DNA of 64,000 nucleotides from Trema orientale (Eukaryota > Streptophyta > Magnoliopsida > Rosales > Cannabaceae): contig JXTC01000558.1 of NCBI GenBank assembly GCA_002914845.1, positions 1 through 64,000 of the forward strand, in the 5' to 3' direction. The first letter of the stretch is position 1. The number at the start of each line of letters is the position of its first letter. The position numbers and the translations under genes are program-made. The notes below the pieces were generated by a model. It did no database searches and had not been told where the DNA came from. It saw only the letters and a list, made by a program, of their open reading frames with translations. Below are positions 47,665-59,460 of this stretch, in pieces.

Positions 47665-49434
47665 TTAATTAACTAGGACTATACTATACAAATAATCAAG
47701 ATATAAACTTAGCTCTAGGAATTCGAGGATAAGAGATTGTTCCATTCGCATGGCGATTCCATATTTCTCAGTCATGTTGATATCGTTTAGATCCATTCCC
47801 TGTGGAAGGGACCAATCAAAAGAATGGATAAGAGAAGCAACAACCAAAGCAATCTGCCTAGCAGCCATAGGCATTCCGGGGCAGATTCTCCTTCCTGAAC
47901 CAAATGGAAAGTACTGAAAGTCATTCCCTTTGAAATCCAAACTCGAGTTCACAAACCTCTCTGGCTTAAACACCAAGGGATATTCTTCCCACAAACCGGG
48001 GTCTCGTCCAATGTCCGAAACATATTGACCAAGATCTGAGAGTCCTTTGGAATGGTGTAGTTCATGACTGTGCATGTCTCAACGGCTCGGTGAGCTAGGA
48101 AGAAGAAGGGGTCCAACCGGGTGTAACCCTTAGGATTTCTTTTAGACAAGCTTGAAGGCATTTCAACTTGGGAAGATCGGATTCTTTCACTACGTCGCCG
48201 CGGATTTCTCTCGCGAGTTCTTCTTGAACAATCTTCATGCATCAATTGGGTTCTTCATCAGTTCCGCAATTGTCCATTCGACTGTCGAACTGCTGGTCTA
48301 TCTCCTTTCCCCCACCAATAAGTTCCTGAAATTTTGTGATCATTAATTATAATAGTAAATTAGTCTAAAAATATTACTTAATTGCTCGACTTGTAATATA
48401 TTGTACGAGAGCAACTTTATATACAAATAATATTACGATGCATTGTTCGTGCTTAATACCATACACTAATATGTGTTGTGGACCTACTTTTAAATATATA
48501 GTGACGTGGTGCTATTTTTAGTATTTTGTGAAAAGTGATCATATTACTTATTTAATACAATAAACTAGTATTCCTAATTGAGAGATATATCACATACTAT
48601 AATAATATATGTATACCATAAAAAGCATATTTATATGATCGGTGGAAAAGTCATTTTTAATGAGAACATCAAGAAAATCCGGTGGACATGAGGAGGATCC
48701 CGAAGCTTTCCTTTCTTGGACGATTGCCTCCCAAAGCTTACAGCTTCTATCATACAATTCCATGGACCTCTTTTGTAGATTCTGAAGATCCAAAGGACCC
48801 AAAATATATAGGATAAAAGTCAGATATGTTTGGAGAAGAGGCAACGTCCGTGATCTTGTTCATGAGCTCACAAAGTTCCCCTCTTAGGGTTTCATGAACA
48901 TGTTCAACAATATCTTTGGAGACCAAAATATAACCAAGCATGTTTTGCACAGCACCAAAAGCAATCATGTCTAACTTTGACCGCCTTTCCTTGCATGTTT
49001 TTGGCCACGTACTCCACCATTTCGTTGACTTTTTGGTCTCTTGTCCAAGCTTGGGAGTTGATTGCTTTCCCTGAGAATAGCTCGGTTCGAGAAAAAGTAC
49101 GCAAGTACTTCCATCTTTTGTTACATTCATCAACCCAACCGATGGTAGAGTCGTAATTTTTAAGACACTATCACGTCCGTAGGTTTCCGCAAAGCGTGCT
49201 AAAGTCACGTGAGGACTGCCCCTGATTTGAAGAAGGTTGCCTAGGATCGGCCCCCGAAACGGGCCCGGTGGAAGTGGTGGGGATTTGGAAAGAAATGGTG
49301 AAGATTTGAGCAAGTGTTTGGAGAGTGGGAAAATAATTAATTAGGAGAGGTAAGAACAGGGGAAGAATATTTAATGGAAAGAGATCAGTAAGGTTTGATT
49401 TTTCTGGCCGGATTGATATAGTTAATGGAGACAT
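47665..49434 (-). pseudogene. Cytochrome P450 pseudogene, paralogue of the gene at 57186-58814
   Basis: Same two-exon CYP71-clan P450 as its intact neighbour 8 kb away, now broken. It starts with an equivalent Met (49434). It shifts frame near 49320 before the PPLPPGPF hinge, lacks about 45 codons after the GRDSVLK segment, and shifts again near SVGW before TELFSGKAINSQ. The exon also breaks near SPNISDFYP, where the remaining text changes frame. In exon 2 the I-helix AGTETS is lost, and two further frameshifts flank KIVQEELAREI. The haem loop FPFGSGRRICPG is still readable in the last open segment, and the C-terminal tail after MRMEQ is altered. A TATAAAA box equivalent to the intact copy's survives at 49510-49516. 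No full-length product is possible. Confidence 0.92.
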
Positions 49435-50473
49435 GATGATTGACTTTTCTTAAGCAAAGAGGTTGTTTTTAATCAGCACGAAGTGAGGAAATTGGTATCT
49501 GAATTGGCATTTTATAGGGTACGTGAGTCTTACTATTCATTAATTCATTAATACTAGGACTAACAGTATAAGTAGATGAATAATTTATCACAGGGTACGT
49601 AATTTCATTAGTATTCCACTTTGACCTCTAAATCTTTTAAGTAATCATCTTCAACTTAGATTGTATATATATGCTGTCCTGAATTTTAATTTTGTTATAC
49701 TCTTAACCTTTTTTTTTTTTTGATATAATGTCATACTCTTACGTTATTGATGAAAGTTTGTCAAATTAAAAAGGTATAATGGCTAATTCGTAAATTATGA
49801 GATATTTACATAAATTCAAAATCCAGAGTAGTATAAAAAACATAATTCTACAGTTATAAAGTTGTGCAATAACCATAATTGGCGGAATATGGTGAAATTA
49901 ACTTTTATTTTCTTTTTCATTTAATATTATTTTTAATATTGTATTATAGTATAATTCCTCCATTATTTCTTGGCAGAAGACACGTAGTTCAAATTACATT
50001 AATTATTGAGCTAGCAATGTCATGGTAAAACTAGTAATGTTTTGCTTTTACATAAAACTAAAAACAATTACTGATTGGTCTTCCAAATTATGGTCTTTGT
50101 TCTCATGAATTTACCCTTTAAATATTTCTTTATTTATGAACTGACCATTATACTCGATGAATTTAATAAGTTCTAAATGGAAGAGCCAAGGATATAACAA
50201 TATCAAATTAAAAACCTCAGTAGCAAACTATTTAAGTTGAAAATTTAGAGGCCAAAGTTATCAAATGACTACAATTCGGAGTCCACCGTGATATTAACCC
50301 TTTAATTAATATGCTGATATTAACCATTTAAATATCCTACGTACATAGTAATGTAGGTGATCAGATTGACTTGCTCCTTGGCCATGATTTTCTCAATTCT
50401 CTAAGTTTCCATCCTCCTTCGCCTTTTTTAAGCCATGCATTTTTGCATCTTCTTATATATATATATGAAACTA

Positions 50474-50668
50474 ATAAAATATGTATTTTTTTATTAGTAG
50501 GTATATCAATTTTGACCGTTAGATTTCAATCTAACGGCTATATAATTGCTATCATTTACTTCACATTGAAACTTGTTTCAATATAATTAATTATAACTAT
50601 TAGATTGAAATCCAACTATGAAAATTAATATACCTACCAATAGTAAATTAAAAAAATATCTATTGTAC
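50474..50668. mobile_element. Inverted-repeat MITE
   Basis: Arms of about 65 bases, left ATTAGTAGGTATATCAATTT and right (reverse) ACTATTGGTAGGTATATTAA, both continuing into GATTTCAATCTAA. The loop is short. The target duplication is unclear. Confidence 0.65.
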
Positions 50669-50696
50669 TATATGTATATATACATATAAAGCACAA

Positions 50697-51097
50697 ATTC
50701 AGTAGGTATTTTTTTTTTTTACCTAGGCATTGTTTTGCCCAATTAAAATTCATCACGTACGTCTTTTTATAGTAAAAGTTGGAGAGAGAAAAGTATTAAA
50801 TAATAGGTAGAAATGCTAAAAGCACTCGCTTTTACACTCTCCAGTCTCACTGTCAGACACGTGAATTTCACTATCCAGTTTAATATTTTAATAATGCAAC
50901 AAATCATAGTAGAATCCATGTGTCAAGCAGTGAGATTAAGAGAGTGTAAAGGAGAGTGTTGCTAGCATTCTTCTTTATTTTATTATTTTTTCCTAACTAC
51001 CCAAATTATAGTAGCCATTAGATTAATTATGATCCAATGGCTAAAAAAAAATCTACAGATAGATAAAAAAAATATATACCTATTGAATTGGGAACTA
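50697..51097. mobile_element. Inverted-repeat element containing a second nested inverted repeat
   Basis: Outer arms AATTCAGTAGGTATTTTTTT and (reverse) AATTCAATAGGTATATATTT. Inside, at about 50813-50978, are arms AATGCTAAAAGCACTC and (reverse) AATGCTAGCAACACTC, each continuing into TTTACACTCTC and then CTCACTG. Likely a MITE within a MITE. Exact duplications were not resolved. Confidence 0.55.
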
Positions 51098-52254
51098 TAT
51101 ATATATATATGCATATTTAATCTCTCCAACTATTAACAATTCTTTCTAATAACACAAGATGATCATATTAGTTCTTCATCATCCGAGGAGAATTATATAT
51201 ATGGTTTTCTTAATTTATGTATTTGAATAAGTCTCTTGTTTCATTATTTGAGTTTTTCCGCATATTCTTTTCTGTTAGAATTGTTTCGTTATAATCAAAA
51301 TAAGAATTTTATTCATTGCTCAAATAAGCGCATTTCATTCACTAATTGATATGAAAATCAAATTTGCAAAATACCAAAAACGGATTACAAATAATCAAGA
51401 AAGAAATGGATTCTTACAACGTTGATCAAAGAGGAACTACATAACCTAAGTTAATATTTGAGCTATGAGAGATTTCTCTTTGCTCTTTTAAATCACTCTC
51501 CATTATCAGAGTTGACTCTTTTGATTGATACAATGATAGATCTTTTATAAAAATCAATTTTAGATATGACATGTATAATCATCTAGATCTATATATTGGA
51601 AGTTTCACAGTTTATACATAAAAAAAAAAAATCATACAAAATTATATAAAAATAATAAAAACTAACGAATTCATCCAGATTTATAATCAGATGAGACAAA
51701 ATACTCCTATACATCTATATATATAATCTACCAGATTGCGATATCCTAAGGATATCCGCTAGCTCCAGTGGAAAAGATGGCTAGAGAAGTTAGAAAAGTA
51801 ATACCATAGGAATCCGCTAGAAAAGTTAGAGAAGTAATACCATAGGAATTAAAGAAGAAGAATATGAAGTTTTCAAAGACAGATAGTGCTTAGCTATATC
51901 ATGTTTTGTAGTATTAGAAGAAGTGATACTGCCACATAAAAACTATAAATTTCAAAATGCTACTTAAATTTTCAATATTAGAATTGAAGAAATATTTTGA
52001 TTATCTTTCAGTAGCGCGGCCCCTCTCCCCCAAGTAAATATTCTATTTTTTGTCTTATTATTTGCCAGTCTGACTGAATTTTGATATGTCACACAATTAA
52101 AGTAATTATTATTTATTAATATTATTATTATTTTTTTTATTAGAGGAAAAGGGGAGGAAAGAGGGCGACCAGGGTAGTATATCTCCCTTGGCACCAAGAA
52201 GGCTTACATGGAGTGTGGTACTAGACATTCTATATCGGGTATTGGGCTGGCAGG

Positions 52255-52957
52255 CAGGGCGCACCTACCCTTAGGCACGGGGGCATATGCCCCCCCTGAA
52301 TTTTTGAATTTTTTTTCCTATATATATACACATACTACACATATTTATTTAAGGACATATTTTATATTAAAACTCTTTCTTCTATAAATTATTTTACTTC
52401 TATATTTTACTTCATTCAAAAATTTAATTTTAGTTATTTATGTCTTTAATAATTAATGTATACGTAATTTTGGGAATAAAAATTCTATTTAAATGATATA
52501 TAAATTAATTCATGAAACTTTTTGTAAATTATTTTATTTGTATATTTCAATCAAAATTAAATTATAGTTACTTTTCTAATCCTTAATAAATACCATATAT
52601 CTATTTTTATATTTTTTCACTTTATTCTCTTTATCATTTTCACTTCTTTAGATTTTTCTCTTCCTTAATTTCTATCAAAATATATTTGTTTCTAAGAATT
52701 TATTATCAACAACTAGTAATCTCATTATATGGTATTATATCACATTACGTTTAAAATTGAAAAAAGAAAGCAAAAATTTAAATAATTGGCATCAAAATTC
52801 TCCAAATTTTAGTGTTTTTATCATTTAGATTCTAAATTTTTATTTTTTGATATTTAAATCCTCAATCTCCCATTTAATTTGTATTCTTTGTGTTTTAATT
52901 TTGTACAAAATTTTTATGTTAAGCCCCCTCTGGAAAATAATCCTGGGTTCGTCATTG
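52255..52957. mobile_element. Non-autonomous hAT-type element
   Basis: 703 bp, starting CAGGGCGCACCTACCC and ending GGGTTCGTCATTG, short imperfect inverted repeats of the hAT CA(G)GGGCG type. The 8-bp duplication CTGGCAGG is intact at 52247-52254 and 52958-52965. Subterminal GGGGGCATATGCCCCCC and AAGCCCCCTC blocks, AT-rich interior, no transposase. Confidence 0.88.
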
Positions 52958-52965
52958 CTGGCAGG

Positions 52966-53043
52966 TACTAGTTTTTGCATTTAAAAGTGAAAATTAGGCC
53001 AGCAAGTACTAGTTTTTGCATTTAAAAGTGAAAATTAGGCCGG
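52966..53043. repeat. Tandem duplication, period about 39
   Basis: Two nearly identical units built on TACTAGTTTTTGCATTTAAA followed by AGTGAAAATTAGGCC, immediately beyond the hAT target duplication. Confidence 0.85.
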
Positions 53044-53419
53044 TACGTTATTTTTAGAAAAAAAAATTGGAAATATACTGTGGATTCAATTTTTTCTAGA
53101 TCCGGTATTGTATTTTTTAGGAAAATACCACTTTTTAAATTTTTTTAAGAAAAATATTATTTTCTAAAATATTAACTGGTAATCAGTTTTCGATCACTGG
53201 TAACTAGTAAAAAAAAGTGTTTATAATTACTAACTGATAACAGATAACTAGTTTTCAGACACTAGTAACTAATAATTTTTTTAAAAATGATATTTTTCTA
53301 AAAACTTTTTAAAAGGTGATGTTTTTCTGAAAATGCAGTACAAGAAAGAAAAAATATATCTGAACTCTTTTCCGTTTTGTACCTAGAAGTGTTAGAAAAC
53401 TCGTTTAAAACCCCCCAAA

Positions 53420-53490
53420 TGGGCTACCAAGACTCGAACCTCTTAACAAGAATCATTTACAAATTAAGGCTTACCACAGTACCAACCCAC
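53420..53490 (-). mobile_element. Candidate tRNA-derived SINE head
   Basis: On the minus strand a Pol III A-box-like TGGTACTGTGG (53484-53474) and a B-box-like GGTTCGAGTCT (53440-53430) are 33 bases apart, in the order and spacing of a tRNA-type internal promoter. No complete cloverleaf with a paired acceptor stem was found, which argues for a SINE head over a working tRNA gene. The 3' boundary and poly-A end are not defined. Confidence 0.45.
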
Positions 53491-54294
53491 TCGGTGGTTT
53501 TGAAGCAATTACTTGTTTCAATAGAAAATATAAGTTCATTAACTTTATTTTAACATGTTGACATATTTTTCGGTTTAATATGTTGACGTGTTGATATATT
53601 TTTGGGTGGGTGTACAACGAGGACCTTGAAAAAAAAAAAAAAAAGGAATGATTTAACCGTATCTTCATTTTGATTTTGTTGGTTGGATATCAATTTTTGC
53701 AAAGTGCAATGCTGATTAGGATTCTAAGCATTGACCAAGGAGATGCAAAAAGTGAAAATATGCATGAAAAACCAATTCTATATGAAATCTGAATTTTAGG
53801 AGGGAAAGAGGAAAAAACAATTCCATATTTCCTCTTGTTTATAGATTCAAATAAAAAATAATATTTTTTTTACGATAGGTGGAAGTTTAATTCAATGTAA
53901 TTATTGTGTCTATAGAAATTTTACAAATAAATTAGAAAAGAGTAAAAGTTTAAAAGAAAGTTATATAGGATTTTATGAAAATATTTTCCAGTACTTTCGT
54001 TTTCATTGTTTTTTTCCTCAAATTTCTTTTTCCAAGCAAGGTCGATCCATTTGGGAGAAAAATATATGTGTTTAATTTTCTGTCTGAAGAAAAATATACG
54101 ATCTTATTTTTGTTGTTGTTGTCATTATTAATATTATTATTCAATCATGTCACCTTGCTCTTTCAATTACACTAACGTTACGTGATGCAGCGAAAAAGTT
54201 GACAATCCTACGTACGTTCATGTATATCTGATTTTTTTTCCTTTTATTTTTTTATATGGTACATACATGTACAGAAAAGATTAGACAAAAAGGA

Positions 54295-54426
54295 TAAACA
54301 ATGATTTTCTTTTTAATTTTTGTTTGTTATTATTATTATTTTTTTTAAATGAGAAACAAACAATTTGATTTTCTTTTTAACTTTTGTTTGTTATTAGTAC
54401 TTTTTTAAATGAGAAACAAACAATTA
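54295..54426. repeat. Tandem duplication, period about 65
   Basis: Two imperfect units, each containing GATTTTCTTTTTAA, TTTTGTTTGTTATTA and AAATGAGAAACAAACAA. Non-coding. Confidence 0.8.
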
Positions 54427-55252
54427 GCTTTATAACAAGCCATTTTCAGATGACAAGTGAATAACAAGAACACAACAACCAGTGAAATTATTCTCCAGAA
54501 GTCATAGTCTTGCTTCTCGATCTATGAGCACCCATTTTGGACATAATTGATAACTTGCGAAAAGACAAATACTGTGAAACAAACGAATAGATTACAATGT
54601 TCATAGTTAGCACGGCTGGTAATTACAAGGAATTCGAACCTAATTTTATATGAAAAAAATGCGCTAAAAATTTATAAATGTTATTTATATATTATAATAT
54701 GATTGATTTAAAAAAGTATGTGCATAAAAATATGCTAACTTATAATTTTTCTGCAATATATGCAATTGTCACCTAATTTAATTTGATCGGTCATAAATTT
54801 ATGTACTACTTATCGAGAATTGATTAAATATTAAACGGTTCAAATAAAATAAGTAATACATGAGAAATAACAACGCAAAAATCTATTTGGGTAAAAGTAA
54901 ATTGATATCGAAAAAAAGGTGAACTTTTATGTAAAGAAATTAAAATGAAATTTGGGAAAAGTATTTTACCCCGCTTAAACATATGAATGTGTATTATATG
55001 TATATAACACGTTTTCAGTGAAAAAAAAAAAAGGAAAAAAAAAAGAGTTGAAGTGGCTTTTAAATGTGTCTCTATAAGTGCCAGTGAAGTAGAAGTGCCA
55101 CTGAAATTTCGTTGAAGAAAGAAAAAAAAGGGGAAAAAAAATTGCCAGTTGACACCAAAACAATAAATTTCAAAGTGCTACTTAAATTTTCAAAATCAGT
55201 ATTAAGGACATTGCAAAAGTATTTTAATGGGATTTAACTCAACAATTAGGTA

Positions 55253-55671
55253 TTAAAACGACAGTAGATTCGAAAAACGACCTCTCAAAACAAACGCCCA
55301 TTATATTCAAAAACGACAACAAAGTTGTAAAGCGACAACATTTCTCGGGGAAGAATAGTAGAAGACAGCTGCGGAAAACGGCAAATCTACTTGATATGCG
55401 ATACCAATTAAAACGACAAGAAGTCTAAAATAACAACACAGAAACGACACTAGGAAACGACCATGACTTAGACAAAATATTCGAAAACGACAACAATTTA
55501 GAAGACGAGAAAGCTTATACAAACGACAATATTTAAAAAAAAAAAAAAAAAAACTTGAACATCTCAGGAAACGACCACAAACCACACAAAAAACGCCAAC
55601 AGTTTGGGAGGGAGAAAATATACTATAACTAAAGGTGCATTAAAAACGTTAACATCTGTTACAAACGACAG
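55253..55671 (+). repeat. Irregular AAACGAC-rich block
   Basis: Ten exact AAACGAC heptamers, plus several near matches (AAACGCC, AAGCGAC, AAACGGC), occur in about 420 bases on the plus strand at irregular spacing. I cannot name the family. It is too irregular for a satellite or CRISPR and has no convincing frame. Confidence 0.55.
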
Positions 55672-55730
55672 CATTGTAAAATAGCCACAAACAGTTTCAA
55701 ACGTTTCAATAATTTCAAATAATGTAAAAT

Positions 55731-55830
55731 TTTCAATAATTCTTCGTGTATATCCCCTTAAATATGCATGTAGTAAAAATTTCAATAATTCTTCGTGTAT
55801 ATCCCCTAAAATATCCATGTAAACTCTCAT
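55731..55830. repeat. Short tandem duplication, period about 50
   Basis: The block ATTTCAATAATTCTTCGTGT followed by ATATCCCCT occurs twice, about 50 bases apart, next to the Mutator-type element. Confidence 0.8.
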
Positions 55831-55861
55831 TTCAAAATGAAAATGAACTTGGAATAAAATA

Positions 55862-57083
55862 GGGTTAATGGCACCATTAGTCCCCAATCTATGATCATTT
55901 TGACATATTGGTCCTCAACCTTTTTTTTGTAGCATTTAAATCCTAAATGTTTGTTTTTTTGATATCATTGGTCTTTTTGGCATATTCTATCTAAGATTCT
56001 GTAAAAATTTATTTGAATGAGAGAAATTTTACACCATTGATCTCGAATTTTCAATTGTTTAACAATTCGGTCCATAATTTTTTTTTGGTATTCATATTTC
56101 TAATTAAAAATAATGTATTTGTCAATCTTTCAGAAAATTAAAATTCAAAGACGGATATAAAACAAACAGTTCATTTAAAAACCAAATTCAAAAAAGAAAA
56201 AAAATTATACTAATAAACTTTATTTTATGTCAAACTATAGTAACTTTATGAATAAAAAATAATTATCTTATCATTTTTAAAACTAAAATTTTTTTGAGAA
56301 ATTTAGGTGGATGACCAAAATTTTAAATTTGATTAAGTAGATGTCCACTTTTAAAATTTTATAGCTAAATGTCCAAGTAGATATATTTTTACACTTGGTA
56401 GATATGTGACCAATTTTAGTTACTATTTTGAAATGCACTGAGTATATAATTTTTTATACTTGGTATATAAAATTTTACACTTGGTATATATGCATATATA
56501 CCGGACATTTTGCTATAACTTTTGACAGAAGGACATTTACTGAAATTAGGCCCAAAATTTGGTCATATTTCTATAAGCCCCAATTTTTTTGCATACAGTC
56601 ATACATGCTTTTACACTAGTCAAATTTGACTGAAAATTTACTACATCCATTAAATATTCATGTAATTATGAATGGTTATTCTAAAAAATTAATTAACTAT
56701 TTGTAGCAAATAAGCCTAAAAAGTTTTATAGTTTTCCATTAAATGTTTATTTCTTTATGTAATTGTATCTTTCAATCTTTCGAAAAATTAATTTTTAAAA
56801 ATTTTAATTTTCTGAAAGATTGGCAAATGCAATATTGTTAATCAGAAATATGAATACCAAAGAAAAATTATAGATCAAATTGTTAAACAATTGAAAATTC
56901 AAGATCATTGGTATAAAATTTCTCTCGTTCAAATAAATTTTAATGGAATCTTAGATAAATATGCCAAAAGGACTAATGATGCCAAAAAAACAAACGTTTA
57001 GGACTTAAATGCCACAAAAAAAAAGGTTGAGGACCAATATACCAAAATGATCATAGGTTGAGGACCAATGGTGCCATTAACCC
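55862..57083. mobile_element. Non-autonomous Mutator-type element with long TIRs, copy 2
   Basis: 1222 bp with terminal inverted repeats of about 280 bases: GGGTTAATGGCACCATTAGT at the left, and the matching complement closing at CCATTAACCC on the right. The 9-bp duplication AATAAAATA is perfect at 55853-55861 and 57084-57092. No transposase frame. It is related to 31186-32357. A separate 286-bp element has inserted in its centre (56296-56581). Its right end lies only about 100 bases past the 3' end of the intact P450, so it may overlap that gene's downstream region. Confidence 0.92.
56296..56581. mobile_element. 286-bp element nested in the Mutator-type element, copy B
   Basis: Begins GAGAAATTTAGGTGGATG and ends CTATAAGCCCC. 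It is flanked by the perfect 9-bp repeat AATTTTTTT at 56287-56295 and 56582-56590. It is the inverted-orientation homologue of 24163-24453, proving insertion as a unit after the host element arrived. Confidence 0.85.
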
Positions 57084-57185
57084 AATAAAATAAGTAAGGA
57101 AAATGGATTGGAAAGAAGAGACTGAAAGTCCTTCACCTTTTATTAATACACACAAACATTATAAAACATAGAATAAAACCATAAA

Positions 57186-58814
57186 TCAATTGTTCTTTTC
57201 TATATTTGTTTTAGCTTTAGGAATGAGAAGCAAAGGTTGTTCCATCCTCATAGCAAGACCAAACTTCTCAGCCATATCAATGTCGTTTGGAATCATTCCT
57301 TGCGGAAGAGACCAATCAAAGGAATGGATTAGAGAAGCAACAATCAAAGGAATCTGCTTAGCAGCCATAGACATTCCGGGACAGATTCTTCTTCCTGAGC
57401 CAAAAGGAAAGAACTCAAAGTCATTCCCTTTGAAATCCAAACTCGAGTTCAGAAACCTCTCTGGTTCAAACTCCAATGGCTCCTTCCAACAACTGGGGTT
57501 TCTTCCAATGGCCCAAACGTTGACTATAACCTGAGAGTCCTTTGGAATAGTATAGTTCATCACCGTACAAGACTCCGCGGCTCGATGAGGAAGAAGAAGA
57601 GGTCCAGCTGGGTGTAACCTCAGGATCTCTTTAACACAAGCTTGAAGGTAACTCAACTTTGGAAGATCAGACTCCTTTACTAAATCTTCGCCGATTTCTC
57701 GAGCGAGTTCTTCTTGAACAATCTTCAAACATCTGGGGTTCCTTATCAGCTCCGCCATAGTCCACTCCACTGTTGAGCTACTAGTCTCTGTCCCAGCAGA
57801 AAACAGCTCCTGCAGTATCATTTGGTTAATACAAATACTATATCATATTTAACAGGAATATGATGTTTGTTACTTAACTAAATAATACAACAGAAACCAT
57901 ACCACGAAGAGTACATTGATCTGATCATTGGAAAAGCCCTGTTTTATAAGAGAATCAAGAAAATCACCATCTGGGCATGAATCAATTTCACTGGTTTTCC
58001 TCTGTTTTCTTTCTTCTATGATTTGGTCCCACATTTCACATGCTTTGTTACAAAGCTCCTTAGCCTTCTTTTGTAGATTTTGTAAATCGAATGGACCCAA
58101 AAAAGGATAAAAATCGGAGATGTTTGGAGAAGAAGCAACATCAGTTATCTTCCTCATGAGTCCACAAATCCCCCCATTTAGACTTTCATACTCCAACTCA
58201 GCAAGGTCTCTTGAGACCATGATGTTGCTCAGCATGTTAAGTATGGCAGCAAAAGCTATCTCTCTGATTTTCACTACCTCACCTTTCATTTTAGCCACAA
58301 ACCCCAACATTTCAATTACTTTTTGGTCTCTTATATTTGCTTGGGAGTTTATTGCTTTGCCCGAAAAGAGTTCTGTTTTACATACAGTCCTTAAGTACTT
58401 CCAACTATCGTTACACTCACCAACCCACCCGAGTGAGGAATCGCTGGCTTCTAGGCTCTTAGCTGGCGCAACGTGCGGAACGAACCGAGCTGATAGATTT
58501 CTATCATGGGTTTTCAGGATCTCCATTGCGGCCGCAGGCGATGATCCGACGACGACGAGTTGAGTTCCGAGTTTGAGGGAGAAAAGAGGGCCGTAGGATT
58601 TTGCTAAGTGTGCAAAAGTTTGGTGAGGATTGCTTCCTATTTGGAAAATGTTGCCTATAATTGGCCAGCCAAACGGGCCGGGTGGTAGAATTGGTGAACG
58701 TTTGAGTGAGCGTTTGGAGAGCAAGAAAATGAGAGGTAAGAGTAGAAAGAGGAGGGTTAATGGAAAGAGAATCGGACTGGTTTGATCTTCTAGGATTGAT
58801 AGAGTTGTAGACAT
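57186..58814 (-). CDS. Cytochrome P450, CYP71-clan (CYP76/CYP80-like)
   Basis: ER-anchored haem monooxygenase of the plant A-type class. Two exons (58814-57903 and 57809-57186) join in phase 0 to give 511 aa, normal for the class. The membrane anchor spans residues about 14-34, followed by the hinge PPGPFGWPIIGN from 44. The I-helix holds AGTETS (309-314), the K-helix EILR (365-368), the PERF motif PERF, and the haem loop FPFGSGRRICPG with Cys447. The start is Met 58814: an in-frame ATG at 58865 lies too close to the TATA box at 58879-58885 to be in the transcript. Many genes of this look are labelled N-methylcoclaurine 3'-hydroxylase-like, but the substrate cannot be assigned from sequence. 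It has a broken tandem paralogue at 47665-49434. Confidence 0.93.
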
Positions 58815-58878
58815 GATTGTCTTCAACCAGAACTGGTTTTGTTGAGTTGTAGAAAAATGGTACATACATCTATTAACA

Positions 58879-58885
58879 TTTTATA
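58879..58885 (-). promoter_or_regulatory. TATA box of the intact CYP71-clan gene
   Basis: TATAAAA on the minus strand, 65-71 bases upstream of the chosen start codon. The same box stands at the equivalent place in the dead paralogue (49510-49516), so it predates the duplication. Confidence 0.65.
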
Positions 58886-59460
58886 GGGAAGTAATGCAAG
58901 AGGGCAATAATTAGAGCATCACACCTTAACAAAGAAATGGACCACACAAGTAAATTCACGTGGAAGGTCCATGTATTAAAAACATTGTAGATAACCGGGG
59001 TATAAGTGGAATCGGCACGTGATACTGTGATTTTATAGAGACGCTTGTTTTCATAATATTATGATAAAATGTGATTTTAAAATGAAACTATCCGCCAATC
59101 ACGCAATTAATATAATGTGAATGTATAGAGACGTAGGTTTTATACGTAAGTGGAATCGATATCTAAGGTTGACTCGGGTCCACTTTCTATTGACCAGGGC
59201 ATGTTAGGACTTAGGTTAGGTGTAGCTGATGTGTGAGTTTTACTTTAAAACTAAAATAAAAGTTTAATTTGGAAAATTACGATATAAACTTTTGAATTTG
59301 GATTCTCTTCAAATTTTTTCTTAGTCAACGTAGCTTATCAAAATTTAGCAAATGAAAATTGAAATTTATCCTCCAACACTGAGAAAAAAACTCAATGAAA
59401 TAAACATATATAAACCTAAAAAGCTTATCAAACAAGATAATTTATAATTGCTTATTTAAG

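Larger units (their letters stand above)
49435..57185. other. Transposon-rich interval between the two P450 copies
   Basis: No intact gene. Holds inverted-repeat elements (50474-50668, 50697-51097), a hAT element (52255-52957), two small tandem duplications, a tRNA-like SINE candidate (53420-53490), an AAACGAC-rich block (55253-55671) and a nested Mutator-type pair (55862-57083). Stretches at 51110-52200 and 53700-55200 are AT-rich with nothing recognisable. Confidence 0.65.

Noticed and set aside
53420..53490. A functional tRNA gene on the minus strand
   Set aside because: Pol III boxes are present but no paired acceptor stem or clear anticodon arm was found; kept only as a SINE candidate.
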